The notes: generated from the letters alone by a model not told the origin. Counted from the first letter of the stretch, positions 1 to 8,481 are shown. The stretch is DNA of 56,847 nt from Hyphomonas sp. (GCA_002700305.1 PACZ01000049.1:3759-60605); one strand, 5' to 3'. Made by a program: numbers and translations.

Positions 1-52
1 CCAAAACAGGGCAATTCCCAGGCAACAGCCGCTTGTGCAGACCGTCAGTCGT

Positions 53-529
53 TCAGAAAAGCCGCGCCTTGCGCGTCAGCAGGAAAACCAATGGTGGCAG
101 GATGACCCATTGCAGGATCGGGGCAAGGCCTGTGGCCAGGGGACCGACCGTCGGCATGGCGTCCCGATAGGCCCAGCTGCCGCGCAGGCTGACATTCAGC
201 CACTCACTAAAAATGAGATAGGCAATCCCCAGAAGCGTCGCTGCCAGCGCAACGCGCCAGTAGTGCTGCGCGGGCCAGTGCCGCCCGCCGAAGGCAAGCC
301 GAGCCAGGGCAAGCGTTGCTGATCCGATCAGCCCGTCCCCGATCGTGCAATGAAGGATCGCGAAAGTCTTTTCGGCCAACGAGGCTTCGGTCCAGATTGT
401 ATAAAGCGGCAATTGCGCGATTTCCCAGACGAGATTGACGACAGTCAGGACGAGGACATAGGAGAGGGCAAATCGCAGTGGCCTGCGGGCCGGGTCGAGT
501 TCTGTGATTTTTTTCCTTATTTGCGTCAT
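53..529 (-). CDS. four-TM membrane protein of unknown function
   Basis: The product is about 158 residues with four hydrophobic segments, so it is an inner-membrane protein. Recognisable stretches are WEIAQLPLYT in the first segment, HCTIGDGLIG in the second, and EWLNV followed by SWAYRDAMP between the third and fourth. I do not recognise a characterised family. The start at 529 is chosen because GAGGGAGAC sits directly upstream; an in-frame upstream start lacks this. The gene is divergent from the CnrYXH-like cassette and shares its 200-bp upstream region, so it could be a target of that sigma factor. That is inference from position only. Confidence 0.75.
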   Translation of the reverse strand: MTQIRKKITELDPARRPLRFALSYVLVLTVVNLVWEIAQLPLYTIWTEASLAEKTFAILHCTIGDGLIGSATLALARLAFGGRHWPAQHYWRVALAATLLGIAYLIFSEWLNVSLRGSWAYRDAMPTVGPLATGLAPILQWVILPPLVFLLTRKARLF

Positions 530-729
530 GTCTCCCTCTCGCCAAGCGACGAAATTCCTGCAAACAGGCAATCTGGCGGTTCGGTACAGCCCGTGCAGTC
601 AGCTGATTGCAAGGACGCTTGTCGATGCATACCAATTATTAGCAGTAGATTCATGAGGGGGTGTTGAAACTGCCGCGTACAGGGCAATACGTAATCCTCC
701 CTAATCTTGCTATCTGAAAGGAGAGCGCC

Positions 730-1041
730 ATGAACAAGGATCTCGACGCCCTCATCGCGGGGATCAAGGCCCTGCCGGCCGATCGCGACCTCAGCCATAT
801 CGAGCCCGAAGTCTGGGCCCGGGTCGATGCACGGGCCACGGGAACACAAAGGGGAGGCCTTTTCGGCGTTGCAACCAATGGCCAGGTTTCCGCCATGCCT
901 GTGCTCTCCCGCAGCATTGCCGTTGCGCTTGCGGTCGGTCTCTTCGTCGGGGTGATCTCTGTTCCCAGAACTTCCGGACCGAACGAGCTTTCGGTGTTTT
1001 CGATTGAGGCGCCGTACGGGCCTTCCGGTTTATTGCGCTAG
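730..1041 (+). CDS. CnrY-like membrane anti-sigma factor
   Basis: A 103-residue protein with a cytoplasmic N-terminal half, one transmembrane helix at about residues 58-78 and a short periplasmic tail ending PYGPSGLLR. Size, topology and place as first gene of a three-gene set match CnrY/NccY, the membrane anti-sigma factors that hold the ECF sigma CnrH until the CnrX sensor binds metal. The N-terminal segment DLSHIEPEVWARVDAR is the likely sigma-binding part. A strong Shine-Dalgarno (AAGGAGAG) precedes the ATG. The next gene begins 8 bases after the stop. Primary-sequence similarity in this family is low, so the call rests largely on synteny. Confidence 0.7.
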   Translation: MNKDLDALIAGIKALPADRDLSHIEPEVWARVDARATGTQRGGLFGVATNGQVSAMPVLSRSIAVALAVGLFVGVISVPRTSGPNELSVFSIEAPYGPSGLLR

Positions 1042-1049
1042 GAAAGCTT

Positions 1050-1484
1050 ATGCGGCTTGAACACTGGATCATCGTTTCCTTTGTTGCGCTGTGCGCAGGC
1101 ATGACCGGCGTTTTTCTTGCCGGAAACTGGTCCCCGGCGCCGGAGGTCCAGCGGGCTTCCAGTTTACATGACCTGATCCACAAGGACCTCGAGCTCTCCG
1201 ACGCACAGGAGCAGCGCCTTGCAGTCATTGAACGCAAGTTCGCGGCGCGCAAGAAGGAGCTTGAAACAAGGTTGCGAGCGGCCAATCTCGCGCTCGCCGA
1301 CGCGATCGAGACCGACAAGGCGAATTCCCCCGCTGTCCAGGCGGCGATTGATGATTTTCACGAGGCCATGGGGGAGCTGCAGAAGCTTACCATCGAGCAT
1401 GTGTTCGAGATGCGCGAGATACTGGATGAGGAGCAGGCAAAGGCATTCGACAAGGAAATCGTTCGGGCACTGAAGGAGCAATAG
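1050..1484 (+). CDS. CnrX-like periplasmic heavy-metal sensor
   Basis: A 144-residue protein with an N-terminal signal anchor (residues 5-25) followed by an all-helical periplasmic domain of the ZraP/CnrX (Metal_resist) type. The five metal ligands known in Cupriavidus CnrX (H42, H46, E63, H119, M123) have counterparts at H40, H44, E61, H117 and M121, a constant offset of two, which strongly favours a true Ni/Co-type sensor fold. It is translated from AGGAAAG 5 bases before the ATG, between the anti-sigma and sigma genes. It probably senses divalent metal in the periplasm and relieves the anti-sigma. Which metal it senses here cannot be read from the sequence. Confidence 0.85.
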   Translation: MRLEHWIIVSFVALCAGMTGVFLAGNWSPAPEVQRASSLHDLIHKDLELSDAQEQRLAVIERKFAARKKELETRLRAANLALADAIETDKANSPAVQAAIDDFHEAMGELQKLTIEHVFEMREILDEEQAKAFDKEIVRALKEQ

Positions 1485-1494
1485 ACATAGTCGC

Positions 1495-2067
1495 GTGGCC
1501 CATAGTGAGCGAACAGACGCGGAACTTGCCATTGCGGCGGCGGGAGGCGAGGAGCGCGCCTTCACCGAGCTTATGCGCCGCTACAAGGAGCCGCTCTATC
1601 GCTACATTCACCGGTCCATGCGAGGGGATGAGGACGCGTATGACGTGCTCCAGGACGCATTCACGGCCGCCTGGCGGTCAATCGACCGCTATGATCCGTC
1701 ACGCAAGTTTTCGACATGGATCTATCATATCGCCCTCAACAAGGTGCGCGATCACGGAAGGAAACGTGCGGTAAGGAGTTTCTTCTTCCAGGCCGCGCCG
1801 CTCGACGTTCCGGACCGTCCGGATATCGCGGACCACGGGACGGACATCCCGGGCGATTTTGAAATTCACGATGAGCTGAGACGCGTGTCCGCCATGATCG
1901 ACGAATTGCCGGAGAAGCTGAGGGTGGCGTTCACTCTACAGGTCCTGCAGGACCTGCCGCAGATCGAGGTCGCAGATATTCTCGGCGTATCGGTCAAAAC
2001 CGTCGAGACGCGCGTCTACCGGGCAAGAAAAATCCTCCAGGCGCAGGTCGAGTCCGCCGATCAGTGA
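1495..2067 (+). CDS. ECF sigma factor, CnrH-like
   Basis: A 190-residue ECF sigma factor (CnrH is 191). Region 2 covers about residues 20-90 (FTELMRRYKEPLYRYIHR, then DAYDVLQDAFTAAWRSI and FSTWIYHIALNKVRDHGRK). Region 4 lies at about 120-185, with the helix-turn-helix IEVADILGVSVKTVETRVYRA. Translation appears to begin at a GTG 11 bases after the CnrX-like stop. With its two upstream partners it forms a complete membrane-to-RNA-polymerase metal signalling relay. Unlike cnr and ncc loci, no CBA-type efflux pump follows; the next gene is convergent and overlaps its 3' end by 7 bases. Confidence 0.9.
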   Translation: MAHSERTDAELAIAAAGGEERAFTELMRRYKEPLYRYIHRSMRGDEDAYDVLQDAFTAAWRSIDRYDPSRKFSTWIYHIALNKVRDHGRKRAVRSFFFQAAPLDVPDRPDIADHGTDIPGDFEIHDELRRVSAMIDELPEKLRVAFTLQVLQDLPQIEVADILGVSVKTVETRVYRARKILQAQVESADQ

Positions 2068-2963
2068 TCGCGCCGCCCAGGTAAGGGTGACGTCCGGGGG
2101 ATCCGGCTGGACGCGAGATATAGTCCAAGCGCGGCCAGCATCGCACCAAGCGCGACATTTCCTCCGATGATTTCCCCGAAGAAGGCGGCGCCGGCGCTGA
2201 CGCCGATCAGCGGTACCAGGAAGCTGAAGCTGGCCGCTTCTGAGACGTCCAGCGATTGCAGGACCTTCTGCCAGAGCCAGTAGGCCAGTGCGGTACCGGG
2301 AAGTGCCAGGACTGTCAGGGAGAGCGCGAAGCGTGCGGACCAGGTGATGGCGAGCGGGTCCGGGCCGAATGCTGCAAGCAGGGCCAGAGGCACGGCGCCA
2401 ATCACGAGCTGCAATCCCATGGCCATGGATGCATCGACGCTGGCGGACACATTCTTGATCGCGATATTGCCTGCCGCCACACCGCCTGTGGCAATCATGA
2501 CGAAGCCCATGCCGTTCAGGGCCTGGTCACCCCCTGCAGCAAGGATTTTCGGGGCAGCGACCAGGGAAACACCGACAGCCCCCAGAACGAGGCCCGTCCA
2601 GTTCACGAGGCGGGGGCGCTCCCCGAGAATCAGGAAGGCAAGCAGGGCCGTCACCATGGGCTGGAGGCTTTCGATCATGGTGGCCAGCCCCGGAGACACG
2701 AATTCGGAAGCGTGGAACATGCCGAAATAGCCAAGACTGGTCATGCTGAGCCCCGTCAGGCAGATCCACCCCCATTCCGCCGCGCTGGAAGGAAGGCGGC
2801 ATTTCCGTGCACCGGCAATGGCAAGAAGGCCGCCTCCTGCAAGAAGGGCGCGCAAGGCGGCGAACGTCAGATGAGGCGCATCAGACAGGCCCATTGCAAT
2901 AAACGGATAACAACCGGCCCAGAGGAGCATAACGAGGATGGCAAGCGCGTGCGGGCCGGTCAT
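2061..2963 (-). CDS. EamA/DMT-family transporter
   Basis: About 300 residues forming ten predicted transmembrane helices as two EamA repeats (roughly residues 5-135 and 150-285). The second repeat contains the usual ALAYWLWQKVLQSLDVSEAA and FLVPLIGVSAGAAFFGE stretches. This places it in the 10-TMS drug/metabolite exporter family, which exports amino acids, nucleosides or other small metabolites across the inner membrane; the substrate cannot be told. The start at 2963 is preceded by AAGGGG, and a longer reading frame upstream lacks a ribosome site. Its 3' end overlaps the CnrH-like gene by 7 bases in convergent orientation. Confidence 0.85.
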   Translation of the reverse strand: MTGPHALAILVMLLWAGCYPFIAMGLSDAPHLTFAALRALLAGGGLLAIAGARKCRLPSSAAEWGWICLTGLSMTSLGYFGMFHASEFVSPGLATMIESLQPMVTALLAFLILGERPRLVNWTGLVLGAVGVSLVAAPKILAAGGDQALNGMGFVMIATGGVAAGNIAIKNVSASVDASMAMGLQLVIGAVPLALLAAFGPDPLAITWSARFALSLTVLALPGTALAYWLWQKVLQSLDVSEAASFSFLVPLIGVSAGAAFFGEIIGGNVALGAMLAALGLYLASSRIPRTSPLPGRRDH

Positions 2964-3100
2964 GGAACCCCTTGGTCGGTCAGGAAACATATTTGCAGTG
3001 CGCAAGGCTGTCTGCCTGAGGGGCGCACGCACATGCGACGTAATACGTTTCAGGAGCGCACATCCCCTTGCGTTCCCGAGGTTTGAAAAGGAGTTTACTC

Positions 3101-3541
3101 ATGAAACCTGTCTGGATAGCGGTTGCAATGCTCGCCCTATCGCCCGTGGCACTGGCTCAGGGCGGTCACGATTCTCACGATCATGGCGACAAGCCCGCCG
3201 CCGAATCCGGTGCTGCTGGCGGAGCTTCCTGCATGACGGGCCATGAAGGCATGCCTGATTGCAAGGCCGGTATGGAGAGCCAGATGACCGGTGGCCAGAT
3301 GATGACGCAAGGCGGCAACATGATGGATCACGGCGCCATGAAAATGGGCGGCGACGGCATGATGATGGACCATAACGGCATGAAAATGGACGGCGATGGC
3401 ATGATGATGGGCCAGGATGGTACGAAGATGAACCAGATAGGCGCCGATGATTGCGATGCCAAGCATGAAGCAAAGGAACATGACCCCGCCGATCACTGTC
3501 CGAAGACTGAGGGTCAGGGGGGCGGTGACGGGACTCAATAG
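3101..3541 (+). CDS. secreted Met/His-rich copper-binding-like protein
   Basis: A 146-residue protein with a clean Sec signal peptide (MKPVWIAVAMLALSPVALAQ). The mature part is almost entirely Met, His, Asp and Gly, like the Met-rich copper-binding segments of CopA/PcoA-type proteins. Two tandem 42-bp units at 3338-3379 and 3380-3421 encode a 14-residue Met-rich repeat (MKM-GDGMMM core), and the C-terminal third is rich in His, Cys and Asp. AAGGAG lies 7 bases before the start. It probably binds Cu(I)/Cu(II) in the periplasm. No folded domain is recognised. Confidence 0.75.
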   Translation: MKPVWIAVAMLALSPVALAQGGHDSHDHGDKPAAESGAAGGASCMTGHEGMPDCKAGMESQMTGGQMMTQGGNMMDHGAMKMGGDGMMMDHNGMKMDGDGMMMGQDGTKMNQIGADDCDAKHEAKEHDPADHCPKTEGQGGGDGTQ

Positions 3542-3686
3542 GCCCGGCCAACAGACCGCAATCTTGCGTCCGCTCCGGACCTCGTCCTCAATAGATGAGG
3601 CACCGTTTGGCGCAAAAACAGAGACAGCGGCAATGGTCCCACACATTGCCGTCAGGTCCTGTAATGTTCCCGTGCGTCCTTCCCCC

Positions 3687-3751
3687 CACGATCCCGGTGC
3701 ATTGCAGGACCGTCCTCTCCGGGGCAAAGCATAACCGAGATCGGGATCGTG
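3687..3751. repeat. long inverted repeat in the Rieske gene leader
   Basis: Perfect 10-bp arms CACGATCCCG (3687-3696) and CGGGATCGTG (3742-3751) enclose 45 bases. Inside lies a second small hairpin, AGGAC-C-GTCCT. The element sits 58 bases before the start of the Rieske protein gene. It could fold in the 5' untranslated RNA or act as a DNA operator. No poly-U follows, so it is not an intrinsic terminator. The rest of 3542-3809 shows nothing else I can name. Confidence 0.5.
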
Positions 3752-3809
3752 AAGACCTGAGGCCTGCCACCGCAAAGGGGTCTGCGGGCCGGATAAGGGA
3801 GTGGTCCGA

Positions 3810-4364
3810 ATGACCGACGAGATGTCTGCAAGCGACGAGCGGCGGAACTTCATTTTTGTAGCGACCGGTGCTGTCGCGTTTGGTGGGGCCGCGATGGCGG
3901 CCTGGCCGCTGGTCGACCAGATGAACCCCGCCGGGGATACGCGAGCCTCCAGTTCCCTGGATGTCGATATTTCAAAGATAAGGGTCGGTAGCGAGCTGAG
4001 GGTCCTGATCGGCGGCAAGCCATTTTTCGTCCGGCACAGGACGGAAGTTGAAATCGCCGAAGCCCGTGCGGTCAATATTTCGCGGCTTCGCGACCCGGAG
4101 ACCGACGAAGAGCGCCTGCGTCCCAATCAAGATGGGGGCCTCAATCCCGCCATTCTGATAACTTCTGGCGTCTGCACACATCTTGGCTGCGTTCCGCTTG
4201 GTCCCAATCAGGGAAATGTCGGAGACTATGGCGGATGGTATTGTCCCTGTCATGGGTCACATTATGATACGTCCGGCCGGATCCGGAAGGGACCGGCGCC
4301 TCTCAACCTTCCCGTTCCGGAATATATCTATCAAAACGGCAATATCGTCACGATTTCCATTTGA
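3810..4364 (+). CDS. petA: Rieske iron-sulfur protein (PetA-like), orphan
   Basis: A 184-residue ubiquinol-cytochrome c reductase iron-sulfur subunit. An N-terminal UCR_TM-type segment with one helix (residues 12-36) is followed by the Rieske fold with both [2Fe-2S] boxes, CTHLGC at 122-127 and CPCHGS at 145-150, so cluster ligands and the disulfide pair are intact. AAGGGA lies 9 bases before the chosen ATG; a GTG three codons earlier has no spacing for it. Cytochrome b and c1 genes, which normally follow petA, are absent. It is therefore probably an accessory copy within a metal-resistance region; the symbol reflects family, not proven function in complex III. Confidence 0.9.
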   Translation: MTDEMSASDERRNFIFVATGAVAFGGAAMAAWPLVDQMNPAGDTRASSSLDVDISKIRVGSELRVLIGGKPFFVRHRTEVEIAEARAVNISRLRDPETDEERLRPNQDGGLNPAILITSGVCTHLGCVPLGPNQGNVGDYGGWYCPCHGSHYDTSGRIRKGPAPLNLPVPEYIYQNGNIVTISI

Positions 4365-4415
4365 TACGCCGTCCCTTCGTGAAAAGCATGAATTCGCGCC
4401 TGCCGTGATCAACAC

Positions 4416-5087
4416 TTATTCGTGCCGGGCACGCTCGATGTCCTGCAGGTGTCCCCAGCGTGGCCAGAAGCGGGGTGTAACAGCCGCATAGGCGCTGTAC
4501 ATCTCTCCGAATTGCGCTTCGGCATCGCGTTCTTCCCTCAATGCCAGGCGGACATACATGAATACGAGAATGGGGAACATGATCAGGGTCAGGACGGTTG
4601 GCCACTGCAGGAGGAAACCGAACATGATCAGCACGAAGCCTGCATATTGCGGGTGCCGCATACGGGCATAGATACCTGTTTGCGCGAGTGTGCCAGAGCA
4701 CAGCGCGCCGTGCAGGACAGGCCATGCGGCAGACAGGACGCTAAAGCCCAGAAATATGAGACCGAGGCTCGCCCAGTGGAATGGGCCGAAGTGCGGATTG
4801 CTCTTCCAGCCAAATATCATTTCCCAGAAATGTCCGGACTCGTGGGCGAACCAGTTGATGTCGGGAAATCTCGATTCAAGCCAGGGCGCGAGGAAGTAGA
4901 TCGAAAGCGGGAAGCCGTACATTTCCGTAAACAGCGCGATGATGAAGGCACTGAAGGCGCCGAAAGAGGTCCAGTCCCTGGATCTCGACGGTTTGGCGAA
5001 ACTGAAAGCGAAGATAATGAAGACCAAAGAGTTCAGGACGACGAGAAACCAGAGCCCGTATTCGGACTGTGCCATGGATGGGTTCAT
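4416..5087 (-). CDS. isoprenylcysteine methyltransferase-like membrane protein
   Basis: A 223-residue polytopic protein with about five to six transmembrane helices. Its C-terminal segment GIYARMRHPQYAGFVLIMFGFLLQWPT and following REERDAEAQFGEMYSAYAAVTPRFWPR is the ICMT/PEMT signature, where SAM and a lipid-like substrate bind (RHPQY and the E-E pair). Homologues are common in bacterial copper and mercury resistance loci, but their substrate is mostly unknown. Its start overlaps the DUF2933 stop as ATGA, so the two are translationally coupled, downstream of the copper ATPase. Confidence 0.85.
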   Translation of the reverse strand: MNPSMAQSEYGLWFLVVLNSLVFIIFAFSFAKPSRSRDWTSFGAFSAFIIALFTEMYGFPLSIYFLAPWLESRFPDINWFAHESGHFWEMIFGWKSNPHFGPFHWASLGLIFLGFSVLSAAWPVLHGALCSGTLAQTGIYARMRHPQYAGFVLIMFGFLLQWPTVLTLIMFPILVFMYVRLALREERDAEAQFGEMYSAYAAVTPRFWPRWGHLQDIERARHE

Positions 5088-5362
5088 TGGCCGGGTCCTT
5101 CCTGGTTGTCCGATGGGGGCAGGAAACGATCTTCATGCCGGCCATGGCCGGCTCCGTGCCCGGCGTGTCCGCCATGCATGAACATATGCATCACGCCGCA
5201 GAAGAGCAGGAACCCCAGAAAGAAGACTGCGTTGGCCGGGATGTGCGCCCGGTGTTCATAGAGCAGGAAGACGGCGATCAGGCCGCCAAAGGCGATAATC
5301 GGCAACCAGAGGCGTCCGCCCCGGGGGTGATGGTTCCGAAATGATCTATTATCCTTCTGCAT
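5084..5362 (-). CDS. DUF2933 small membrane protein
   Basis: A 92-residue protein with two hydrophobic segments (about 18-35 and 43-62) followed by the His/Gly-rich tail MHGGHAGHGAGHGRH. This is the DUF2933 pattern, typically encoded near copper-transporting ATPases. The histidine cluster suggests metal binding at the membrane surface. GAGGAG precedes the ATG by 8 bases. It lies 80 bases downstream of the copper ATPase stop and overlaps the ICMT-like gene by 4 bases, so the three are probably one transcript. Confidence 0.8.
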   Translation of the reverse strand: MQKDNRSFRNHHPRGGRLWLPIIAFGGLIAVFLLYEHRAHIPANAVFFLGFLLFCGVMHMFMHGGHAGHGAGHGRHEDRFLPPSDNQEGPGQ

Positions 5363-5442
5363 GGCGTTTCTCCTCTGCCATCAGGACTGCGCACTGGACG
5401 GCGTGCGGCCGGTTCGACGCGATATCGCCTGGAATAATTGGG

Positions 5443-7509
5443 TCATGTGCCTGCCCGCTGCCGGTTCAGTTTGAGGAGCTGGGCATTGACGGCGCAGATT
5501 ACCGTGCTGGCGGACATGAACACGGCGCCGATTGCCGGGGTCAGGATCACGCCCCACGGGAAGAAAAGGCCTGCGGCTGCCGGAATGGCGAACGTATTGT
5601 ATCCGGTTGCCCAGGCGAGGTTCTGCATCATTTTCCTATAGGTCGCCCGTGCAAGTTCGATGATGGCGACGACGTCTGCAGGACTTGAACGCACGAGAAT
5701 GATGTCTGCCGTCTCGATGGCAACGTCTGTTCCGGCGCCGATTGCAATGCCGACATTTGCCTGAGCGAGGGCAGGGGCGTCGTTGACCCCATCACCCGTC
5801 ATGGCCACGATCAGGCCACGCGACTGAACTTCCCGGACCTTTGCGGCTTTTTCTTCCGGCAGGACTTCGGCAATGACTTCGTCCAGCCCGATCTCGCGGC
5901 CAACCCATTCAGCCACCTGCCGGTTGTCCCCTGTCAGCATGATACATCTGATGCCCATGTCCCGAAGGTGCCGGATGGCCTCGCGGGATTCTACGCGAAC
6001 GATATCGGCCAGCGCGATGGCCCCGGCGAGCCGGTCGTCAATCAGGACAAAGACGACGGTCTTTCCCTGCCGGCTCAGTTCCTCAAAGCGCGGGTCTTCC
6101 ATGCCGATGCCCTGGTCACGCAGGTAGCCGGGACTGACGACTTTTACCTCGTGTCCTTTCACTTCGCCGGAGGCCCCCTTGCCGGGGATCGCCCGGAATT
6201 TTTCGACCGGCCAGGCCTGTTTTGAGTCGCGGACAATCCCCTGGGCGATCGGGTGCTCGGAATGCGCCTCGATCGAAGCGGCATAGGCGACGATTTCTTC
6301 TTCGGAATGGGTGGTATCGAAGACGAGCGTATCTGTGATTCCGAACTCGCCCCGGGTCAGTGTGCCTGTCTTGTCGAATATGATGGCATCTATGTTGCGG
6401 GCCTCCTCGAACGCCGTCCGGTCACGGATGAGCAGCCCATTGCCTGCCGCGATGGCCGTCGAGCGCGCAACGACCAGCGGCACAGCAAGGCCGAGCGCGT
6501 GCGGACAGGCAATCACCATGACCGTGACAGCGCGGGCCATGGCGAACCCGAAACCCTGTCCGGTAAAAAATGTCCAGAACAGGAAGGTCGACAGGCCTCC
6601 GCCGAGTGCGATGAAGGTGAGCCATTTCGCTGCCGAGTTGGCGAGGTCCTGTGTCCGGGACTTGCTGGCCTGGGCTTCCTTGACGAGCTTGATCACGCTC
6701 GACAGGAATGTCTCGTCTCCGGTCTTGTCGACCCGGATGGTCAGCGAGCCTTCTCCATTGATGGACCCGCCAATCACCCGGTCATCAATGCTCTTGGGTA
6801 CAGGCTTCGATTCGCCCGTCAGCATGGATTCGTTCAGCGAAGAGTCGCCATGAACGATGATGCCGTCCGCCGGAACCTTTTCGCCCGGCTTGATCAGCAG
6901 CTGCTCGCCGCCGCGCAGTGTCGACACGGACACGTCCCTGACAGAGCCGTCGTCGGCGAGGAGGTGGGCTTCATCCGGCATGAGGCTGGCGAGCTTCTCG
7001 AGCGCGCGCCCGGCACCGAGAACCGATTTCATTTCGATCCAGTGCCCCAGCAGCATGACAGCGATCAGCGTGGCAAGTTCCCAGAAAAAGGTCTCGTCAC
7101 TGCCGATCGCGACCATGCCGACTGAATAGGCATAAGCGGTGGTGATCGCGACCGAAATCAGGGTCATCATTCCGATCCCGCGCCCGGTTATTTCCTGCCA
7201 GAATCCTTTCAGGAAGGGCCAGCCGCCGATGAAGAAGACAAGGCTTGAGAGCGCGGCGAGAAGGATCCGGTCACCGGAAAAGCGCAAACTGTCCTGAAGA
7301 CCGAGCCAGGTCTGTATCATCGGAGCCAGAGCCAGTATCGGCACGGTCAGGATCAGGACGATCCAGAACCTGCGGCGGTAATCAGCGATCATACCCTCGT
7401 GATTGTGACCCTCATGGGCATGCCCTGCGCCATTGTGAGCGTGATGGCTGTGAGGATTAACCGTTTCGGGAGAGGCGGCTGCCTGATGCGTGTGGGTCGA
7501 GTGGTCCAT
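5443..7509 (-). CDS. copB: copper-translocating P-type ATPase, CPH (CopB) subclass
   Basis: About 688 residues from the chosen start. A His-rich N-terminus (about residues 1-38, no CxxC HMA domain) precedes the P1B ATPase core. Visible motifs are TGES in the actuator domain (about 230), CPH in the ion-channel helix (about 334), the phosphorylation site DKTGT (about 378), HP (about 418) and GDGVND (about 571). Late helices carry NLAWATGYN and [15 protein letters not shown] with an N-terminal His-rich stretch is the CopB-type pattern, exporting Cu from the cytoplasm. The frame stays open upstream to 7857, overlapping the sigma gene, but family alignment and the His-rich start favour 7509; no clear ribosome site settles this. 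Confidence 0.92.
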   Translation of the reverse strand: MDHSTHTHQAAASPETVNPHSHHAHNGAGHAHEGHNHEGMIADYRRRFWIVLILTVPILALAPMIQTWLGLQDSLRFSGDRILLAALSSLVFFIGGWPFLKGFWQEITGRGIGMMTLISVAITTAYAYSVGMVAIGSDETFFWELATLIAVMLLGHWIEMKSVLGAGRALEKLASLMPDEAHLLADDGSVRDVSVSTLRGGEQLLIKPGEKVPADGIIVHGDSSLNESMLTGESKPVPKSIDDRVIGGSINGEGSLTIRVDKTGDETFLSSVIKLVKEAQASKSRTQDLANSAAKWLTFIALGGGLSTFLFWTFFTGQGFGFAMARAVTVMVIACPHALGLAVPLVVARSTAIAAGNGLLIRDRTAFEEARNIDAIIFDKTGTLTRGEFGITDTLVFDTTHSEEEIVAYAASIEAHSEHPIAQGIVRDSKQAWPVEKFRAIPGKGASGEVKGHEVKVVSPGYLRDQGIGMEDPRFEELSRQGKTVVFVLIDDRLAGAIALADIVRVESREAIRHLRDMGIRCIMLTGDNRQVAEWVGREIGLDEVIAEVLPEEKAAKVREVQSRGLIVAMTGDGVNDAPALAQANVGIAIGAGTDVAIETADIILVRSSPADVVAIIELARATYRKMMQNLAWATGYNTFAIPAAAGLFFPWGVILTPAIGAVFMSASTVICAVNAQLLKLNRQRAGT

Positions 7510-7774
7510 GATTCTGACTATTTTTCCGTAATGGGACAGGGTCGGCAGGCGCGGGTTGCAATCCTGCATCCTGGCTTGGTGCGTGTGGACATTTCTGGAC
7601 CAATGATCATGGTCTTCCTTCGCTGCATGCGCTTTGTTTCCCCGCGCAGGGCGGTTGCCGGATTGCTTTTCAGAAATACGTGCCGGCGATGCTGACCCCT
7701 CAAAAGCTGATTGCCCGGACTTGTGGGCGGTTGCCAGCACCGGGAGGCGCATGATCGGTCCAGGCGCCGAGGCC

Positions 7775-8359
7775 CTACCTGTGCACCTTGCTGCCGGATC
7801 CCTGACAGGCGCACTGGAAGTATCCGTGTTCGAGGCAGGTATGGCAGGTCTGTTCAAGGCGTTCGCGCATAGCCCGGCGGGCCCGGTGCAGCTTCACCCG
7901 AAGGGCGGCTTCGCTGAGGCCGAGGTCTTCAGCGATGGCGGATCTTTCTTCTCCGATGAGATCTGCCCGCCAGATGAGGTCTGCATAGCCGGGACTGAGC
8001 GTCGGAAGCATCTTGTAGAGACAGGCACAGATCACGAAGTCCAGTTCCTCTTCGCCGAAGAGAAGCTCCGCATTGGCAGCATAGCTGGCCAGCAAATCGC
8101 TGGTACGTTTCCTGTCACGGAAATGGTCCGCGATTGTCGAGCGCAGAACCTGAGAGAGCCAGCCGCGCAAGCGGTCTTCATCCTTCAGGTCGGAAAAGCG
8201 CGTCAGGGCTTTCACATAGAAGTCCTGCAACACGTCCCTGGCATCTGCGTCATTGCCGATCTTCCGTTTCAGGAAGCGGTAAAGGTCCTGATGCGACTCG
8301 GTCAGAGCGGCTTCAACGGCCCGCCTGCGCTGCCTTGATGGCGCCTTGTCAGATGTCAT
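7775..8359 (-). CDS. ECF sigma factor with Cys-rich C-terminal tail (CorE-like?)
   Basis: A 194-residue ECF sigma. Region 2 includes DARDVLQDFYVKALTRFSDL and LRGWLSQVLRSTIADHFRDRKR; region 4 includes RSAIAEDLGLSEAALRVKLHRARRAM. After region 4 it carries a short Cys/His tail with C172, C175, H178, C183 and C185, plus an internal CAC before region 4. Myxococcus CorE-type sigmas sense copper directly through a C-terminal Cys-rich domain, and no anti-sigma gene is adjacent here. Direct copper sensing is thus plausible, supported by the copper ATPase lying downstream on the same strand (265-bp gap). The start at 8359 follows AAGGAACCAAGGG. Confidence 0.85.
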   Translation of the reverse strand: MTSDKAPSRQRRRAVEAALTESHQDLYRFLKRKIGNDADARDVLQDFYVKALTRFSDLKDEDRLRGWLSQVLRSTIADHFRDRKRTSDLLASYAANAELLFGEEELDFVICACLYKMLPTLSPGYADLIWRADLIGEERSAIAEDLGLSEAALRVKLHRARRAMRERLEQTCHTCLEHGYFQCACQGSGSKVHR

Positions 8360-8455
8360 CCCTTGGTTCCTTTCGCGGGATCGGCGGGCAGTCTGCATAT
8401 TCATACGCATCCGGCCGGCATGCCCCTTATCGGGCGTCCGTGGCGCCCGCCCGAC

Positions 8456-8481
8456 TGTAACGGTTGAGGGAGCGGGGCGTC
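8456..8481 (+). promoter_or_regulatory. predicted ECF sigma promoter of cfa-ppk2
   Basis: TGTAAC (8456-8461) and CGTC (8478-8481) are separated by exactly 16 bases, the textbook architecture of many ECF sigma promoters (AAC -35 core, CGT -10 core). It points toward the Cfa gene, whose start lies 65 bases downstream. The Cys-tailed ECF gene begins just upstream on the other strand, so that sigma is the natural candidate to use this promoter. This is inference; no comparable element was found before the sigma gene itself. Confidence 0.6.

Noticed and set aside
664-693. TTGAAAC ... CGTA as ECF promoter for the CnrYXH-like cassette
   Set aside because: The spacing between AAC and CGT is 19 bases, longer than the usual 16-17, so it does not qualify without experimental support.
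3137-4126. 329-codon minus-strand frame over the Met/His-rich and Rieske genes
   Set aside because: Its His-rich look is only the reverse complement of Met codons; the plus-strand genes have ribosome sites, signal peptide and Rieske motifs.
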